Shown in pieces: positions 43,989 through 52,793 of a stretch of 64,000 nucleotides of DNA. Numbering within the stretch: the first letter of the stretch is position 1; each line of letters begins with the position of its first letter. Source of the DNA: DRYM01 sp964564025. Lineage in GTDB: Archaea > Thermoproteota > Thermoprotei_A > EX4484-217-1. The position numbers were made by a program, and so were the translations under genes. The stretch is taken from NCBI GenBank assembly GCA_964564025.1, contig CAZLZO010000005.1, positions 7,037-71,036 of the forward strand, read 5' to 3'. The notes under the pieces are model-generated. The model ran no database searches. It saw only the letters and a list, made by a program, of their open reading frames with translations, and was not told the DNA's origin.

Positions 43989-44860
43989 CTAAACCACCTC
44001 CTAAGAGCGACTAAAGCGTAGGGTATAACTATTCCTAATGAAATTGCAAAAATTATCGTTGCTATAGCTGCACCATCAGCCATAAATCTCTGCCAAAACG
44101 CTGTTTCCCACATGAAATATCCTAAAACGTCTGTAGCTAAGCCTGGCCCTCCACGTGTAGCTACATAAACTATGTCAAATATTTTAAGTGCAGAGAGAGC
44201 AAGTAACGGAACAGCAACTAAAAATCCATGCCTTACTTGAGGCACTACTACATCCCAGAATATTTGAAATGACGATGCTCCATCTATTTGTGCTGCTTCA
44301 ATAAGTGATGGGTCTATGCCTTTTATTGCCGCTTCAAAAATTATAACTGCAAATCCTAGGTATTGCCAAATAGTGACGAAAATTAGGGCATAAAGTGCTG
44401 TTGAAGGATCAGATATCCACGGTTTTACGATGAAGCTTAGTCCTAAAGTTTTAAGTACAGTATTTATGGCTCCGTCTCTAGCATACATCCAAACCCAAAG
44501 TGTTCCAGCAACAGTCATTGAAATTGCTGTTGGTAGAAGAAAAATTGTTCTAAATATTATTTCCTTACCTGTCGAAACCATAATGTAGGCTATTATTAAC
44601 CCTAAAATCGAAGTTGGACCCATAAACAAAATGATCCACATAATATTATTTCTTAAAGCAGTGTAGAACCTAGGGTTAGAAAATAATGCTTCATAATTTC
44701 TTAAGCCTACAAAATTAAGGGATATTTGGTAACTCCTCCAATCACTCATTGAAACATATATTGAAATACCAATCATTACGTAAAGTATGCTTATAACGAA
44801 CAATATTGGTGTTAGAAACACTAGCTTCTCTCGAAGTTCACTTGAAAACATAGTAGGCAC
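43985..44860 (-). CDS. Carbohydrate ABC transporter permease (MalF-like)
   Basis: Inner-membrane subunit of 291 residues with about six helices. The EAA loop is PSLIEAAQIDGASSFQIFWD (about 187-206), followed by VVVPQVRHG. This partner of the MalG-like protein forms the heterodimeric channel. It lies 53 nt downstream of the binding-protein gene in the same operon. Confidence 0.92.
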   Translation of the reverse strand: MPTMFSSELREKLVFLTPILFVISILYVMIGISIYVSMSDWRSYQISLNFVGLRNYEALFSNPRFYTALRNNIMWIILFMGPTSILGLIIAYIMVSTGKEIIFRTIFLLPTAISMTVAGTLWVWMYARDGAINTVLKTLGLSFIVKPWISDPSTALYALIFVTIWQYLGFAVIIFEAAIKGIDPSLIEAAQIDGASSFQIFWDVVVPQVRHGFLVAVPLLALSALKIFDIVYVATRGGPGLATDVLGYFMWETAFWQRFMADGAAIATIIFAISLGIVIPYALVALRRWFR

Positions 44861-44913
44861 CTAGCTAATCAAAAATATAGATGAGAGGAAAAAAGAGTTT
44901 TTGGTTTTTATTT

Positions 44914-46392
44914 TTACCTCTTCGTTATGAAGTAATCTATTGTGTATCCTTCCCAGAAGCTTACAACACCTGATCTATCGATTGCTTGCATTATTTGTTG
45001 TATTGCCGCATTAACTAAAGTGTCTATGTCCGCTCCAGCTGAGGCACTTGTTACGAGGCTAGTTAATATGTTATGCATTTCCGTTACGAAAGCCTCCTTG
45101 CTTATTCCTCCATGAACAGCGCTAGGTACTAATGTTGATTTCTTAAAGTCATCGGCGGTTTCCGGTCTATATGGGTCTGGATATTTTGGTGAAACGTCTA
45201 CACGTGCAGGTATTGATCCTTTAATAAGGTTAAAGCTTTCCTGCGCTTCCGGAGACCCGACGACTGTTAGCCATGCTTTCGCTATTTCTTGATGAGGTGC
45301 GTCCTTAGGTAAGTTGAAGGAGTCAGATAGCAGAATGAACACGGTCTTCGGGAACGGTGCTGCAGCCCATTCTTCACCATACTTTGCACCTACAGACATG
45401 AAGTATCCTGCAACCCAGTCTCCATGTATGTACATTGCTGCTTTACCTTGGTAAACCAGTGCTGCTGCTTGATCCCATGTTAATTCTGGATGGTTACTGT
45501 TGAACAAGTCTTCTTTAGCCATTATCGCTATTGTTTTAAGAACATCTCTTACAGTAGACCATACAGGATCTTCTGGGTTCTTATAATCAAACTTCCCGGT
45601 CCAGAACTTAACGTAGGTTTCCGGTCCTCCATGGAGCACTAAAAGTACTTCAAAGAGGTGAGTTAATGGCCACTTGTTTCTAGTAGCTAAGGCTACCGGA
45701 GCTACCTCAGGTTTGTTCTCTTTAATGTAGCGTGCTACTTCAAGGAAAGTATTTAAGTCCCATGTTCTTGGGTCGCCAAATTTATCAATAATTCCCAGTT
45801 CCTCAAATATCTTAGGATTATACCATAAGACGTTTGATCTGTGTACGTTTATTGGAACCGCGTAATAGTGGTCGTTGAATTTACACATTGCTTGAAGTGT
45901 TGAAGGAATTACGTCGGCCAATCCCATGTTCTCCCATACTTCATCAACTGGTGCTAAATAACCTGCATCAACATATTCCTTAAGTTCACCACCAGCATGT
46001 ACTTGGAATGTGTCTGGTGGTGTTCCCGAAGCTAATAGACCCCAAATAACGGCTTTCATAACTGCTCCAGCACCGCCCGCAACAGGGTTTTCGACTATTT
46101 CGGCTTCGGGGTACTTGTCCTTAAACACCTTAAATACCGCATCTATAGCTTCCTTCTCACCGCCTGCTGTCCACCAATGATATATAATTAATTGTTTCTC
46201 AACAGGTGTAGGTGTAGGTGTCGGAGGAGCTGTTGTTATTGTTGTCACTGTAGTCACTGTCGTCGGCGATGCTGGTGGTGGAGCTGTACTTACTCCAGCA
46301 TAGTACCCTGCAATAGTTGCTATAACTATCAGAACTATAGCTACTAATATTATAACAGAAGTTTTAGTAACGGCTTTTCTTAGAGGCGTCAT
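44914..46392 (-). CDS. Extracellular sugar-binding protein of ABC transporter (family 1)
   Basis: Membrane-anchored solute-binding protein, 492 residues. Residues about 12-33 form a membrane helix (SVIILVAIVLIVIATIAGYY), followed by a Thr/Pro-rich linker (about 37-67) typical of archaeal surface lipoprotein-like or anchored binding proteins, then a MalE/UgpB-type fold (IIYHWWTAGGEKEAIDAVFK; AAMYIHGDWVAGYF). The ATG at 46392 has GGAGGT 9 nt upstream. First gene of the operon with the two permeases. The sugar itself cannot be read from sequence. Confidence 0.92.
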   Translation of the reverse strand: MTPLRKAVTKTSVIILVAIVLIVIATIAGYYAGVSTAPPPASPTTVTTVTTITTAPPTPTPTPVEKQLIIYHWWTAGGEKEAIDAVFKVFKDKYPEAEIVENPVAGGAGAVMKAVIWGLLASGTPPDTFQVHAGGELKEYVDAGYLAPVDEVWENMGLADVIPSTLQAMCKFNDHYYAVPINVHRSNVLWYNPKIFEELGIIDKFGDPRTWDLNTFLEVARYIKENKPEVAPVALATRNKWPLTHLFEVLLVLHGGPETYVKFWTGKFDYKNPEDPVWSTVRDVLKTIAIMAKEDLFNSNHPELTWDQAAALVYQGKAAMYIHGDWVAGYFMSVGAKYGEEWAAAPFPKTVFILLSDSFNLPKDAPHQEIAKAWLTVVGSPEAQESFNLIKGSIPARVDVSPKYPDPYRPETADDFKKSTLVPSAVHGGISKEAFVTEMHNILTSLVTSASAGADIDTLVNAAIQQIMQAIDRSGVVSFWEGYTIDYFITKR

Positions 46393-46811
46393 TAGAATAC
46401 TACCTCCAAATAATAATTTTTAACTTACTGCTCTATATACCGATTTCTAATTTCTAGATTAATCGAAAACGTTTTAATTAATGCTATAGTAGTTAAGTAT
46501 TTAGGCTATCGCTTAGCTTCTCCTATCACAATTTTTAGTAAGGAAGATCAGTAAAGGCCAGGATTCATCATTTTTCTCAGGAGGAAGCCAAAACATCTCA
46601 TCTAAGCATTAGCTAACTATTTTATCTGCCACTATATCTTTAGTTCTAAAGACTCTCATGATCATATGGAAGAGATCATTGGATCTTAAAATTGAGAATG
46701 CACTTATATAGTTGCATAGATTTGGCTATGGCTAACACTACTAATAACTAGGCTATATAGGACGTGTTGAAAGACTATTTGTAAAAATTTCATAAACAAT
46801 GTTCTCTTTAA
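46393..46811. other. 419-bp intergenic region with promoter, guide RNA and palindrome
   Basis: This region between the binding-protein gene (reading left) and the end of the SIS gene contains: a TATA-like GGTATATAGAG on the minus strand near 46440 for the transporter operon; the C/D guide RNA candidate at 46548-46604; and a palindrome ATGATC (46658-46663)/GATCAT (46674-46679). The remainder is AT-rich with no ORF that I can support. Confidence 0.5.
46548..46604 (-). ncRNA. Box C/D guide sRNA (candidate 2)
   Basis: On the minus strand: box C-like TAGATGA (46604-46598), a 17-nt guide, box D' CTGA (46580-46577), a 5-nt spacer, box C' ATGATGA (46571-46565), a 13-nt guide ATCCTGGCCTTTA and box D CTGA (46551-46548). 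Three of four boxes are perfect and the D'-C'-D spacing is right for an archaeal C/D guide; box C is imperfect. An AT-rich GATAAAATAG lies about 30 nt upstream. I could not place either guide on rRNA or tRNA from memory. Confidence 0.6.
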
Positions 46812-47879
46812 TTAAAAGGTTTTAACGACCTTAACTAAGTCTTTGGGTTTATCTGGATTATATCCTTTAAGTATAGTTCTGTAAAATGCCATTAAGTATA
46901 GTGGTATAATGAACAATAATGGTGAATAGTATACGTGCCCAGACCAGTCAATATATAATTGATCCTTAAAGCTTTCACTGTTAGTAACTAATCTAACATT
47001 GAAACCTTTATTAATCAATTCATTATAGAGTCTTATTACTTTATCGATACTTTTATCTCTTGGTGCAAGGATGAATAAGACTATTTCCTTGCTTCTACTG
47101 GCAAGAGCTATTGGGCCATGCCTGAACTCTAGAGCATGTAATGCCTCAGTAAACGCATGTGTCATTTCCTTAAACTTTAATCCAGCTTCGAATGCTGCAG
47201 ACATCGTTATTGATGTACCTAAGAATATGAACGTGTTCTTTTCTAGAGTTTCTTTTGCTAGTGTAAAGTATTGTTGCTTATTACTTAGTATTTTCTCTAC
47301 GGCCACTGGTAGTTTAGCGGATTCTTTTATTACACTTTCTGCCCATTCGTAGTCATTAGAAATTTGATATAAAGATAGTAATAATCCTGCTAATTGCATT
47401 GTAACAAATGATTTAGTCATAACGTAACTTTCTTCGTAACACTTCTCTGCGAGAATAGAGTAATCTGTTAATTTTAGAATGGGACTATCTCTTGTGCAAG
47501 TAATACCTATAGTTACATATCCTTTTTCCTTAGCTTGGCGCATAGCGCTTAAAATTTCAGCTGTCGATCCTGACCTTGAAAATGCTATTACTGCCTTCCT
47601 TGATTTATATCGGTTATTTAAGTAGTAAAACATGAACTCTGATGCTGGAGCTACAATTGTTTTTATAGTGGAATGCATGAGTAATGGAAGTGCAGAACCC
47701 ATAGCTACGTAGTGGCTTGTTCCGCAACCTATATAGTATAGCTCATTAACTCCTTTATTATTTAGCTCATTGACTATTTCTCTTATTTTCCTAACATTAC
47801 CAATAACTTCTCTAATACTCTCCGGTATTTCATTGATCTCTTTAAACGTTTTATAGTTAAATAGCTCTTCTTCAGGCAA
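46812..47879 (-). CDS. Double-SIS sugar-phosphate isomerase/deaminase (AgaS/GlmS-isomerase-like)
   Basis: Cytoplasmic protein of 355 residues with two sugar isomerase (SIS) domains and no glutaminase domain. Landmarks: ELYYIGCGTSHYVAMG (about 46-61), IAFSRSGSTAEILSAMRQAK, EESYVMTKSFVTMQLAGLLL and ALEFRHGPIALA. GlmS-type isomerase halves and AgaS (galactosamine-6-phosphate deaminase/isomerase) share these. The neighbouring GatZ/KbaZ-like gene favours an AgaS-like role in amino-sugar breakdown. TTG start at 47879 with GAGG upstream. Confidence 0.82.
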   Translation of the reverse strand: MPEEELFNYKTFKEINEIPESIREVIGNVRKIREIVNELNNKGVNELYYIGCGTSHYVAMGSALPLLMHSTIKTIVAPASEFMFYYLNNRYKSRKAVIAFSRSGSTAEILSAMRQAKEKGYVTIGITCTRDSPILKLTDYSILAEKCYEESYVMTKSFVTMQLAGLLLSLYQISNDYEWAESVIKESAKLPVAVEKILSNKQQYFTLAKETLEKNTFIFLGTSITMSAAFEAGLKFKEMTHAFTEALHALEFRHGPIALASRSKEIVLFILAPRDKSIDKVIRLYNELINKGFNVRLVTNSESFKDQLYIDWSGHVYYSPLLFIIPLYLMAFYRTILKGYNPDKPKDLVKVVKTF

Positions 47880-48058
47880 TTTTGGAAACCTCTAACTTTA
47901 TATGCCTTAATTGGTTGTTGAATAATTTTACGCTTAATCAAGACAGTGAAAACTATTTAATGAAAATTAATATTTAAATATTTAAAACAGTATAGCAAAG
48001 CTATTGAACTAATTATGTACATTTTACAACTTTAATTACGTCTCTACTAGCTAAGCCT

Positions 48059-49342
48059 TTATTTACTGAGCACTTCAATTGTCTTATTAAGTTTAATGGT
48101 TGACCCTTCAAGGCCAAATGCTTTCGTATACTTTCTTATTGCCTTTATGATTTCATCGATAATTACTTTACGGCCGTTAATGCCTATGTCTTCTGCATGC
48201 TTATAGAGTTTCTCTCTTAACTCATTAACTCTTTTATTTGACCAAATATATCTTGAACATATACCTATTACCCATTCCCTATAATTACTTGGTAAACTTT
48301 CAAGTTTATTAATGCTTCTTGGAACATACTTCTTCCATCTGCCATCCTCCTTCACTAAATCGACTATAGTATTTAATATTGAATAGAACTCATCCTTACC
48401 TCGCATTTCCCTTTCTTCCAATAATTTAACAAGTTTTTTAATACCACGATATTCTACGTCTGCAAATTCTGGACCTACATTAGCGCCTCCAATGCCTATT
48501 TTCCTATAATTTTCAGGATTTTTGACATAATCTGTTGAATGTCCTTTAACGTATGAATTATATTTCTTAGCGATTTCAACTAATTTGATACCTACATTAA
48601 TATCTAACATGTTCTCTGGTGTAATGCGTGTTCCTAAATCGCCTACAACAAATAAGGGCAATGTTTCCTTAAGTCCTCTTTCCATTAGTCCTTTTCTTAT
48701 CATTTTTAGAATAATGTTAACTCTTTCAGGGTCACTAACTCCCCATCTATCGCTTCCTACTTCATAGTCTACTCTGGGTAAGCCTTTACTTACACGTATA
48801 GACTCTGCATATTCGATTAAATCAAGCGTCCTTTTAGCAATAACTTCCTCATTTAATGGTTTTTTCAAGTAAATATCTACTGTCGTATCAATATGTAATA
48901 GATCATATCCGGAAATTATTGCTGCTTCAATAGATTTCATAACATGTTCCATAGCCTCTTCAAGGTCAAGGCCTTGGTGTATATGGGCATCTTTGAGCCA
49001 TGGTCCACCATGGTCAAGGGCAATTATTATTGGGCCTTTGTAATTTAGTTTAGAGACTTTTTCAGACACTATTTCAACAAATTTTTGCGGCGTCCAGCCA
49101 GTATATCCACCATCTATATCTACTTGGTTTAGAGAAGCAATGAACATTATAGGTAATTGATACCTTTTAGCAACTAAGAGAGCTGACTCAACAACCGAAA
49201 TTGATGTTGGAGATATACCTAATAGCGTAATAGGTGTCCTCAGATGCTTGTAAAACGTATTTAGAATAAGCCTCGTAATTGGCACATCTTTTTCTAATGC
49301 AATCTCTCTAACAGTACTTTTATCGAACCTCTTAGCTCCCAT
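48059..49342 (-). CDS. GatZ/KbaZ-like tagatose-bisphosphate aldolase-type protein
   Basis: The 427 residues follow the GatZ/KbaZ family: LLGISPTSISVVESALLVAK, ASLNQVDIDGGYTGWTPQKF, IIIALDHGGPWLKD and GGANVGPEFADVEY. In enteric bacteria this family supports the class II aldolase GatY/KbaY in tagatose or N-acetylgalactosamine breakdown; some relatives are annotated as sugar-phosphate kinases. No GatY/KbaY gene is in the window, so the activity is open. GGTGGGG lies 7 nt before the ATG. It is followed by the AgaS-like gene on the same strand after 179 nt. Confidence 0.82.
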   Translation of the reverse strand: MGAKRFDKSTVREIALEKDVPITRLILNTFYKHLRTPITLLGISPTSISVVESALLVAKRYQLPIMFIASLNQVDIDGGYTGWTPQKFVEIVSEKVSKLNYKGPIIIALDHGGPWLKDAHIHQGLDLEEAMEHVMKSIEAAIISGYDLLHIDTTVDIYLKKPLNEEVIAKRTLDLIEYAESIRVSKGLPRVDYEVGSDRWGVSDPERVNIILKMIRKGLMERGLKETLPLFVVGDLGTRITPENMLDINVGIKLVEIAKKYNSYVKGHSTDYVKNPENYRKIGIGGANVGPEFADVEYRGIKKLVKLLEEREMRGKDEFYSILNTIVDLVKEDGRWKKYVPRSINKLESLPSNYREWVIGICSRYIWSNKRVNELREKLYKHAEDIGINGRKVIIDEIIKAIRKYTKAFGLEGSTIKLNKTIEVLSK

Positions 49343-49693
49343 TAGATTGACCCCACCATGTGAAAAGTAGCAGTTCTACGACAGTATAAAACTGTTAGTG
49401 TTAGATGATTTAATTGTATCCATTTAAGCATTAAAGTAATTAGCAATAATTTAGTTTAATCATCCACCGCTTAGGCATTACAACCATATAATCACATATT
49501 TTAACAGGGCTAGGTACATCCTAGTATAGTTCAAAGTTTAATTGTTATTTCCTAGTGTTAGCACATCTCTAATCCTAAGGGTTTTCAATAATAGTTTAAA
49601 TAGTTCTTTCTCATTAAGATTTAAATAACCTTACTTGTGTATGGTTTTAGGTAGCTGAAAGAAGCAAAGTATACGGGAAGGTAGGCTGATTAC
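49343..49693. other. 351-bp intergenic region upstream of the uS13 operon
   Basis: A divergent promoter region. Two TATA-like boxes for the plus strand are visible (TAGTTTAAATAG near 49593 and GATTTAAATA at 49618-49627). A short palindrome CTAGG-TACAT-CCTAG lies near 49521-49535. No ORF, tRNA or guide RNA could be supported. Confidence 0.45.
49618..49650 (+). promoter_or_regulatory. Promoter of the uS13 operon
   Basis: GATTTAAATA (49618-49627) resembles an archaeal TATA box; a start site near 49650 would leave a leader of about 40 nt before the uS13 ATG. A similar TTTAAATA lies 25 nt further upstream as an alternative. Pattern-based. Confidence 0.45.
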
Positions 49694-50149
49694 ATGTCCT
49701 CGCAAACAACGTTCAGATACATAGTTAGAGTTGCTGGAGTAGATATTGACGGTAACTGGAAGGTAGCTTATGGTCTATCTAAAATTAAGGGCGTTGGCGT
49801 AACCTTAGCCTACGCTATGTGTAGGAAGTTAGGTATAGATCCTGAAATGAGAATAGGGAACTTAACCGAAGCAGACGTTAAAAAAATCGAAGAGGCACTT
49901 TCAAACCTTAAAAAGCTAGGCTTACCTTCCTGGCTTTATAATAGACGTAAGGATTATGAAACAGGAAACGATCTCCACTTGATAGGTTCAGACCTTATTA
50001 TGGCTGTTAGGAAAGACATAGAAATTATGAAGAAAATTAAGAGTTGGAAGGGAATAAGACACTCCTTAGGGCTAAAGGTGAGAGGACAGAGAACGAGGAC
50101 AACTGGTAGGTTAGGATTAACAGTAGGTGTTAAACGTAAGAGAAAGTAA
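49694..50149 (+). CDS. rps13: Ribosomal protein uS13
   Basis: Small-subunit head protein at the intersubunit bridge. The 151 residues contain YIVRVAGVDIDGNWKVAYGL, SKIKGVGVTLAYAMCRKLGI with the helix-hairpin motif, and the basic tail SLGLKVRGQRTRTTGRLGLT. First gene of the uS13-uS4-uS11-rpoD group. The ATG follows AAGGTAGGCTGATTAC. Confidence 0.97.
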   Translation: MSSQTTFRYIVRVAGVDIDGNWKVAYGLSKIKGVGVTLAYAMCRKLGIDPEMRIGNLTEADVKKIEEALSNLKKLGLPSWLYNRRKDYETGNDLHLIGSDLIMAVRKDIEIMKKIKSWKGIRHSLGLKVRGQRTRTTGRLGLTVGVKRKRK

Positions 50150-50163
50150 TGGTGTGATCTACC

Positions 50164-50688
50164 ATGGGTGATCCTAGGAAACCACGTAAGAAATGGATAG
50201 GGCCTAAACATCCATGGAGAAAAGAAGTTTTAGAAGAAGAAATGATACTTATGGGTAAATATGGTTTAAGAAATAAAAGAGAACTTTGGATAGCTAAAAC
50301 ACTTGCTAGAGAATTTAGACATAGAGCTAGGGCCCTTTTAGCTCTTCCAGAGAAGGACAGAAAGGTTCAGGAGAAAGCTCTTCTCAATAGACTTTACCAT
50401 TTAGGGGTTTTACCGGAAAATGCAACATTGGATGACGTATTAGGATTAACCGCAGAACACATTTTGAAAAGAAGGCTTCAAACAATAGTTTATGAAAAAG
50501 GTCTTGCAAGAACTATTTACCAAGCAAGACAATTGATAGTTCATGGACACATAGCTATTGGAGGAAGAAGAGTTAATGCCCCTGGATATCTTGTAAAAAG
50601 AGAAGAAGAAGACTTAGTAGATTACTACTCGATAAGCCCGTTCAAGAAGAAACCTGAACTTCTTCAGCAAGTTTCGCAACAAAGCTAA
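50164..50688 (+). CDS. rps4: Ribosomal protein uS4
   Basis: Primary 16S rRNA binder of 174 residues. MGDPRKPRKKWIGPKHPWRK is the archaeal N-terminus, and the S4 domain (RRLQTIVYEKGLARTIYQAR, LIVHGHIAIGGRRVNAPGYL, about 105-150) follows. GGTGTGATC precedes the ATG; 14 nt separate it from uS13. Confidence 0.97.
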   Translation: MGDPRKPRKKWIGPKHPWRKEVLEEEMILMGKYGLRNKRELWIAKTLAREFRHRARALLALPEKDRKVQEKALLNRLYHLGVLPENATLDDVLGLTAEHILKRRLQTIVYEKGLARTIYQARQLIVHGHIAIGGRRVNAPGYLVKREEEDLVDYYSISPFKKKPELLQQVSQQS

Positions 50689-50704
50689 CAGAGGTGGGTA
50701 TTAA

Positions 50705-51106
50705 GTGGCGTTCATAGCACGTGAGCTTAAATGGGGCGTAGTTCACATTTACAGTTCACTAAATAATACGATAATACACATCACCGACCTTACCGGAGCA
50801 GAAACTGTAGCTAGAGCTTCAGGAGGAATGGTTGTTAAAGCTGACAGAGAAAAACCGTCACCATACGCTGCAATGCTAGCTGCTTCAAGAGTAGCTCAAG
50901 AAGCTATGGACAAGGGTGTAAGAGCAATACATATAAAGGTAAGAGCGCCTGGAGGTCATGGACCTAAAACTCCAGGACCTGGAGCTCAAGCTGCAATAAG
51001 AGCTCTTGCGAGAGCGGGCTTCATTATTGGCAGAATAGAGGATGTAACGCCAATACCTCATGATACGACAAGGAGGCCGGGTGGACGTAGAGGTAGAAGA
51101 GTCTAG
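50705..51106 (+). CDS. rps11: Ribosomal protein uS11
   Basis: Platform protein of the small subunit. The 133 residues show WGVVHIYSSLNNTIIHITDL, AGAQAAIRALAR-type GPGAQAAIRALARAGFIIG and the C-terminal signature IEDVTPIPHDTTRRPGGRRG. GTG start at 50705 with GAGGTGGG upstream. Confidence 0.97.
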   Translation: MAFIARELKWGVVHIYSSLNNTIIHITDLTGAETVARASGGMVVKADREKPSPYAAMLAASRVAQEAMDKGVRAIHIKVRAPGGHGPKTPGPGAQAAIRALARAGFIIGRIEDVTPIPHDTTRRPGGRRGRRV

Positions 51107-51124
51107 GTCGCGGAGTGTTTAACA

Positions 51125-51940
51125 ATGAAAATTAGGGTTCTTGAAAAGGACAACAGGAAAATTAAGGTAATGATCGAAGAGTCATCTTTGCCTTTAGTTA
51201 ATGCTATAAGGAGATTAGCTATATCTGATGTACCAACTTTAGCTATTGACGAAGTAGCTTTCCTCGATAATACATCAGTTCTTTACGATGAAATAATAGC
51301 TCATAGATTAGGATTAGTGCCTTTAACGACAGATCTCTCACGGTTTAAACCTCCAGAGGAGTGTGAAGGAGCTAATCCAATAAATAACCCGGAATGTTAC
51401 ACAAGATTATTCCTAGATGTTGAAGCTAAGAGGGACTATGAAATAATTTATTCAGGTGATTTGCAAAGCGAAGATCCTACGGTAAAGCCTGTTTCAGACA
51501 AAATACCTATCGCTATTTTAGCTAAGGGCCAAAAAATAACGTTGGAAGCCTATGCTAGACTAGGTAGGGGAAGAGAACACATAAAGTGGTCCCCTGTTTC
51601 AGTGAGTGCACATAAATATGTTCCGGAAATCATAATTGACATGGAGAAATGTACTTTATGCGGTAAATGTGTTGAAGAATGCCCTAAAAACATCTTAATA
51701 ATTGAAAATAAAACATTAAAGATAATAAATACTCTAGAATGCACGCTGTGTAAAGCATGTGAAGAAGTCTGTGAACCTCGAGCAATAAGAGTTTCTTGGG
51801 TTGAAAACTCCTACATCTTAACCATAGAGTCAACAGGTGCTTTACTGCCTGAAGTAATAGTTTCTGAAGCTGCAAAGATTCTCGAGAAAAAAGCCGGAGA
51901 ATTCATTAAACAAGTTGAAAGCTTAGAGGGAGGAGAATAA
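51125..51940 (+). CDS. rpoD: DNA-directed RNA polymerase subunit D (Rpo3) with two 4Fe-4S motifs
   Basis: Alpha-like assembly subunit of archaeal RNA polymerase, 271 residues. The dimerisation part has VNAIRRLAISDVPTLAIDEV (about 25-44) and HRLGLVPL. An inserted ferredoxin-like domain carries two complete C-x2-C-x2-C-x3-C sets: Cys176, 179, 182, 186 and Cys206, 209, 212, 216, enough for two 4Fe-4S clusters. Some archaea keep one or none of these clusters. The ATG at 51125 follows GGAGTG. Confidence 0.96.
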   Translation: MKIRVLEKDNRKIKVMIEESSLPLVNAIRRLAISDVPTLAIDEVAFLDNTSVLYDEIIAHRLGLVPLTTDLSRFKPPEECEGANPINNPECYTRLFLDVEAKRDYEIIYSGDLQSEDPTVKPVSDKIPIAILAKGQKITLEAYARLGRGREHIKWSPVSVSAHKYVPEIIIDMEKCTLCGKCVEECPKNILIIENKTLKIINTLECTLCKACEEVCEPRAIRVSWVENSYILTIESTGALLPEVIVSEAAKILEKKAGEFIKQVESLEGGE

Positions 51941-51942
51941 GA

Positions 51943-52305
51943 ATGAAAAGAACGGGCCCAACAAACTATGTTCTTAGAAGAACAATTAGGTTTCTAAAGA
52001 AAATTTCTAAAGAAAACAAGGTTAAAATATGGAAGGATATTGCTGAACGGTTAGAAAGACCTTCAAGACAAAGAATAGTAGTTAATGTTTCAAGAATAAA
52101 TCGCTATACTAAAGAAGGAGATGTCGTAGTTGTTCCAGGAAAAGTTCTTGGTGCTGGAAATATAAATCATAAAGTTACTGTTGCTGCAATAGGCTTCTCA
52201 AAAACAGCTTATGAAAAAATAGTTTCCGTTGGAGGAAAATGTATGCATATTTTAGAGCTTGCTTTGCAAAATCCTAAGGGTTCAAACATCAAGATTATTG
52301 GGTGA
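51943..52305 (+). CDS. rpl18e: Ribosomal protein eL18
   Basis: Archaeal/eukaryotic large-subunit protein of 120 residues, related to uL15. It contains RTGPTNYVLRRTIRFLKKIS, EGDVVVVPGKVLGAGNINHK and VTVAAIGFSKTAYEKI. GGAGGAG in the rpoD tail is the ribosome-binding site; it lies 2 nt after rpoD. Confidence 0.95.
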   Translation: MKRTGPTNYVLRRTIRFLKKISKENKVKIWKDIAERLERPSRQRIVVNVSRINRYTKEGDVVVVPGKVLGAGNINHKVTVAAIGFSKTAYEKIVSVGGKCMHILELALQNPKGSNIKIIG

Positions 52306-52314
52306 CCAGGTAAT

Positions 52315-52773
52315 ATGCAGAAAGAAACCATAATTAATGGTGAAGGACATATTCTAGGAAGACTTGCAAGCATTGTTGCTAAAAGATTACTTAATGGTGA
52401 AAAAATAACAATACTTAATGCAGATAAAATAGTTGTAAGTGGAAATAAGAGAATGGTTATTGAATCATATAAGCTCTTATTTGAGGTAAAAACACATTAC
52501 AATCCCTACAAGCAAGGAATTAGAAGACCGAGAAGCCCTGAAAACATAGTCAGAAGAGCTATTAGAGGAATGCTGCCCATGGACAAGCCTAAGGGAAGAG
52601 TAGCATTTCGTAGGTTAAAGGTTTTCTCGGGTATACCTCCGGAGTACGAAAAAGTAAAGGATAGGATGGTTAAAATAGAAGATGCTTTAGCAACAAGGCT
52701 TGGAAGAACCTATGTCACCTTAGCAGAGATAGCTATACAAATGGGGTGGAAACCTAAAGTTCCGAAAACCTAA
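52315..52773 (+). CDS. rpl13: Ribosomal protein uL13
   Basis: Large-subunit protein of 152 residues. Landmarks: INGEGHILGRLASIVAKRLL (about 8-27), RSPENIVRRAIRGMLPMDKP and KGRVAFRRLKVFSGIPPEYE, all of the archaeal form. It starts 9 nt after eL18 with GGTGACC upstream. Confidence 0.96.
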   Translation: MQKETIINGEGHILGRLASIVAKRLLNGEKITILNADKIVVSGNKRMVIESYKLLFEVKTHYNPYKQGIRRPRSPENIVRRAIRGMLPMDKPKGRVAFRRLKVFSGIPPEYEKVKDRMVKIEDALATRLGRTYVTLAEIAIQMGWKPKVPKT

Positions 52774-52793
52774 ACTTCTCTAGGTGATGAATA

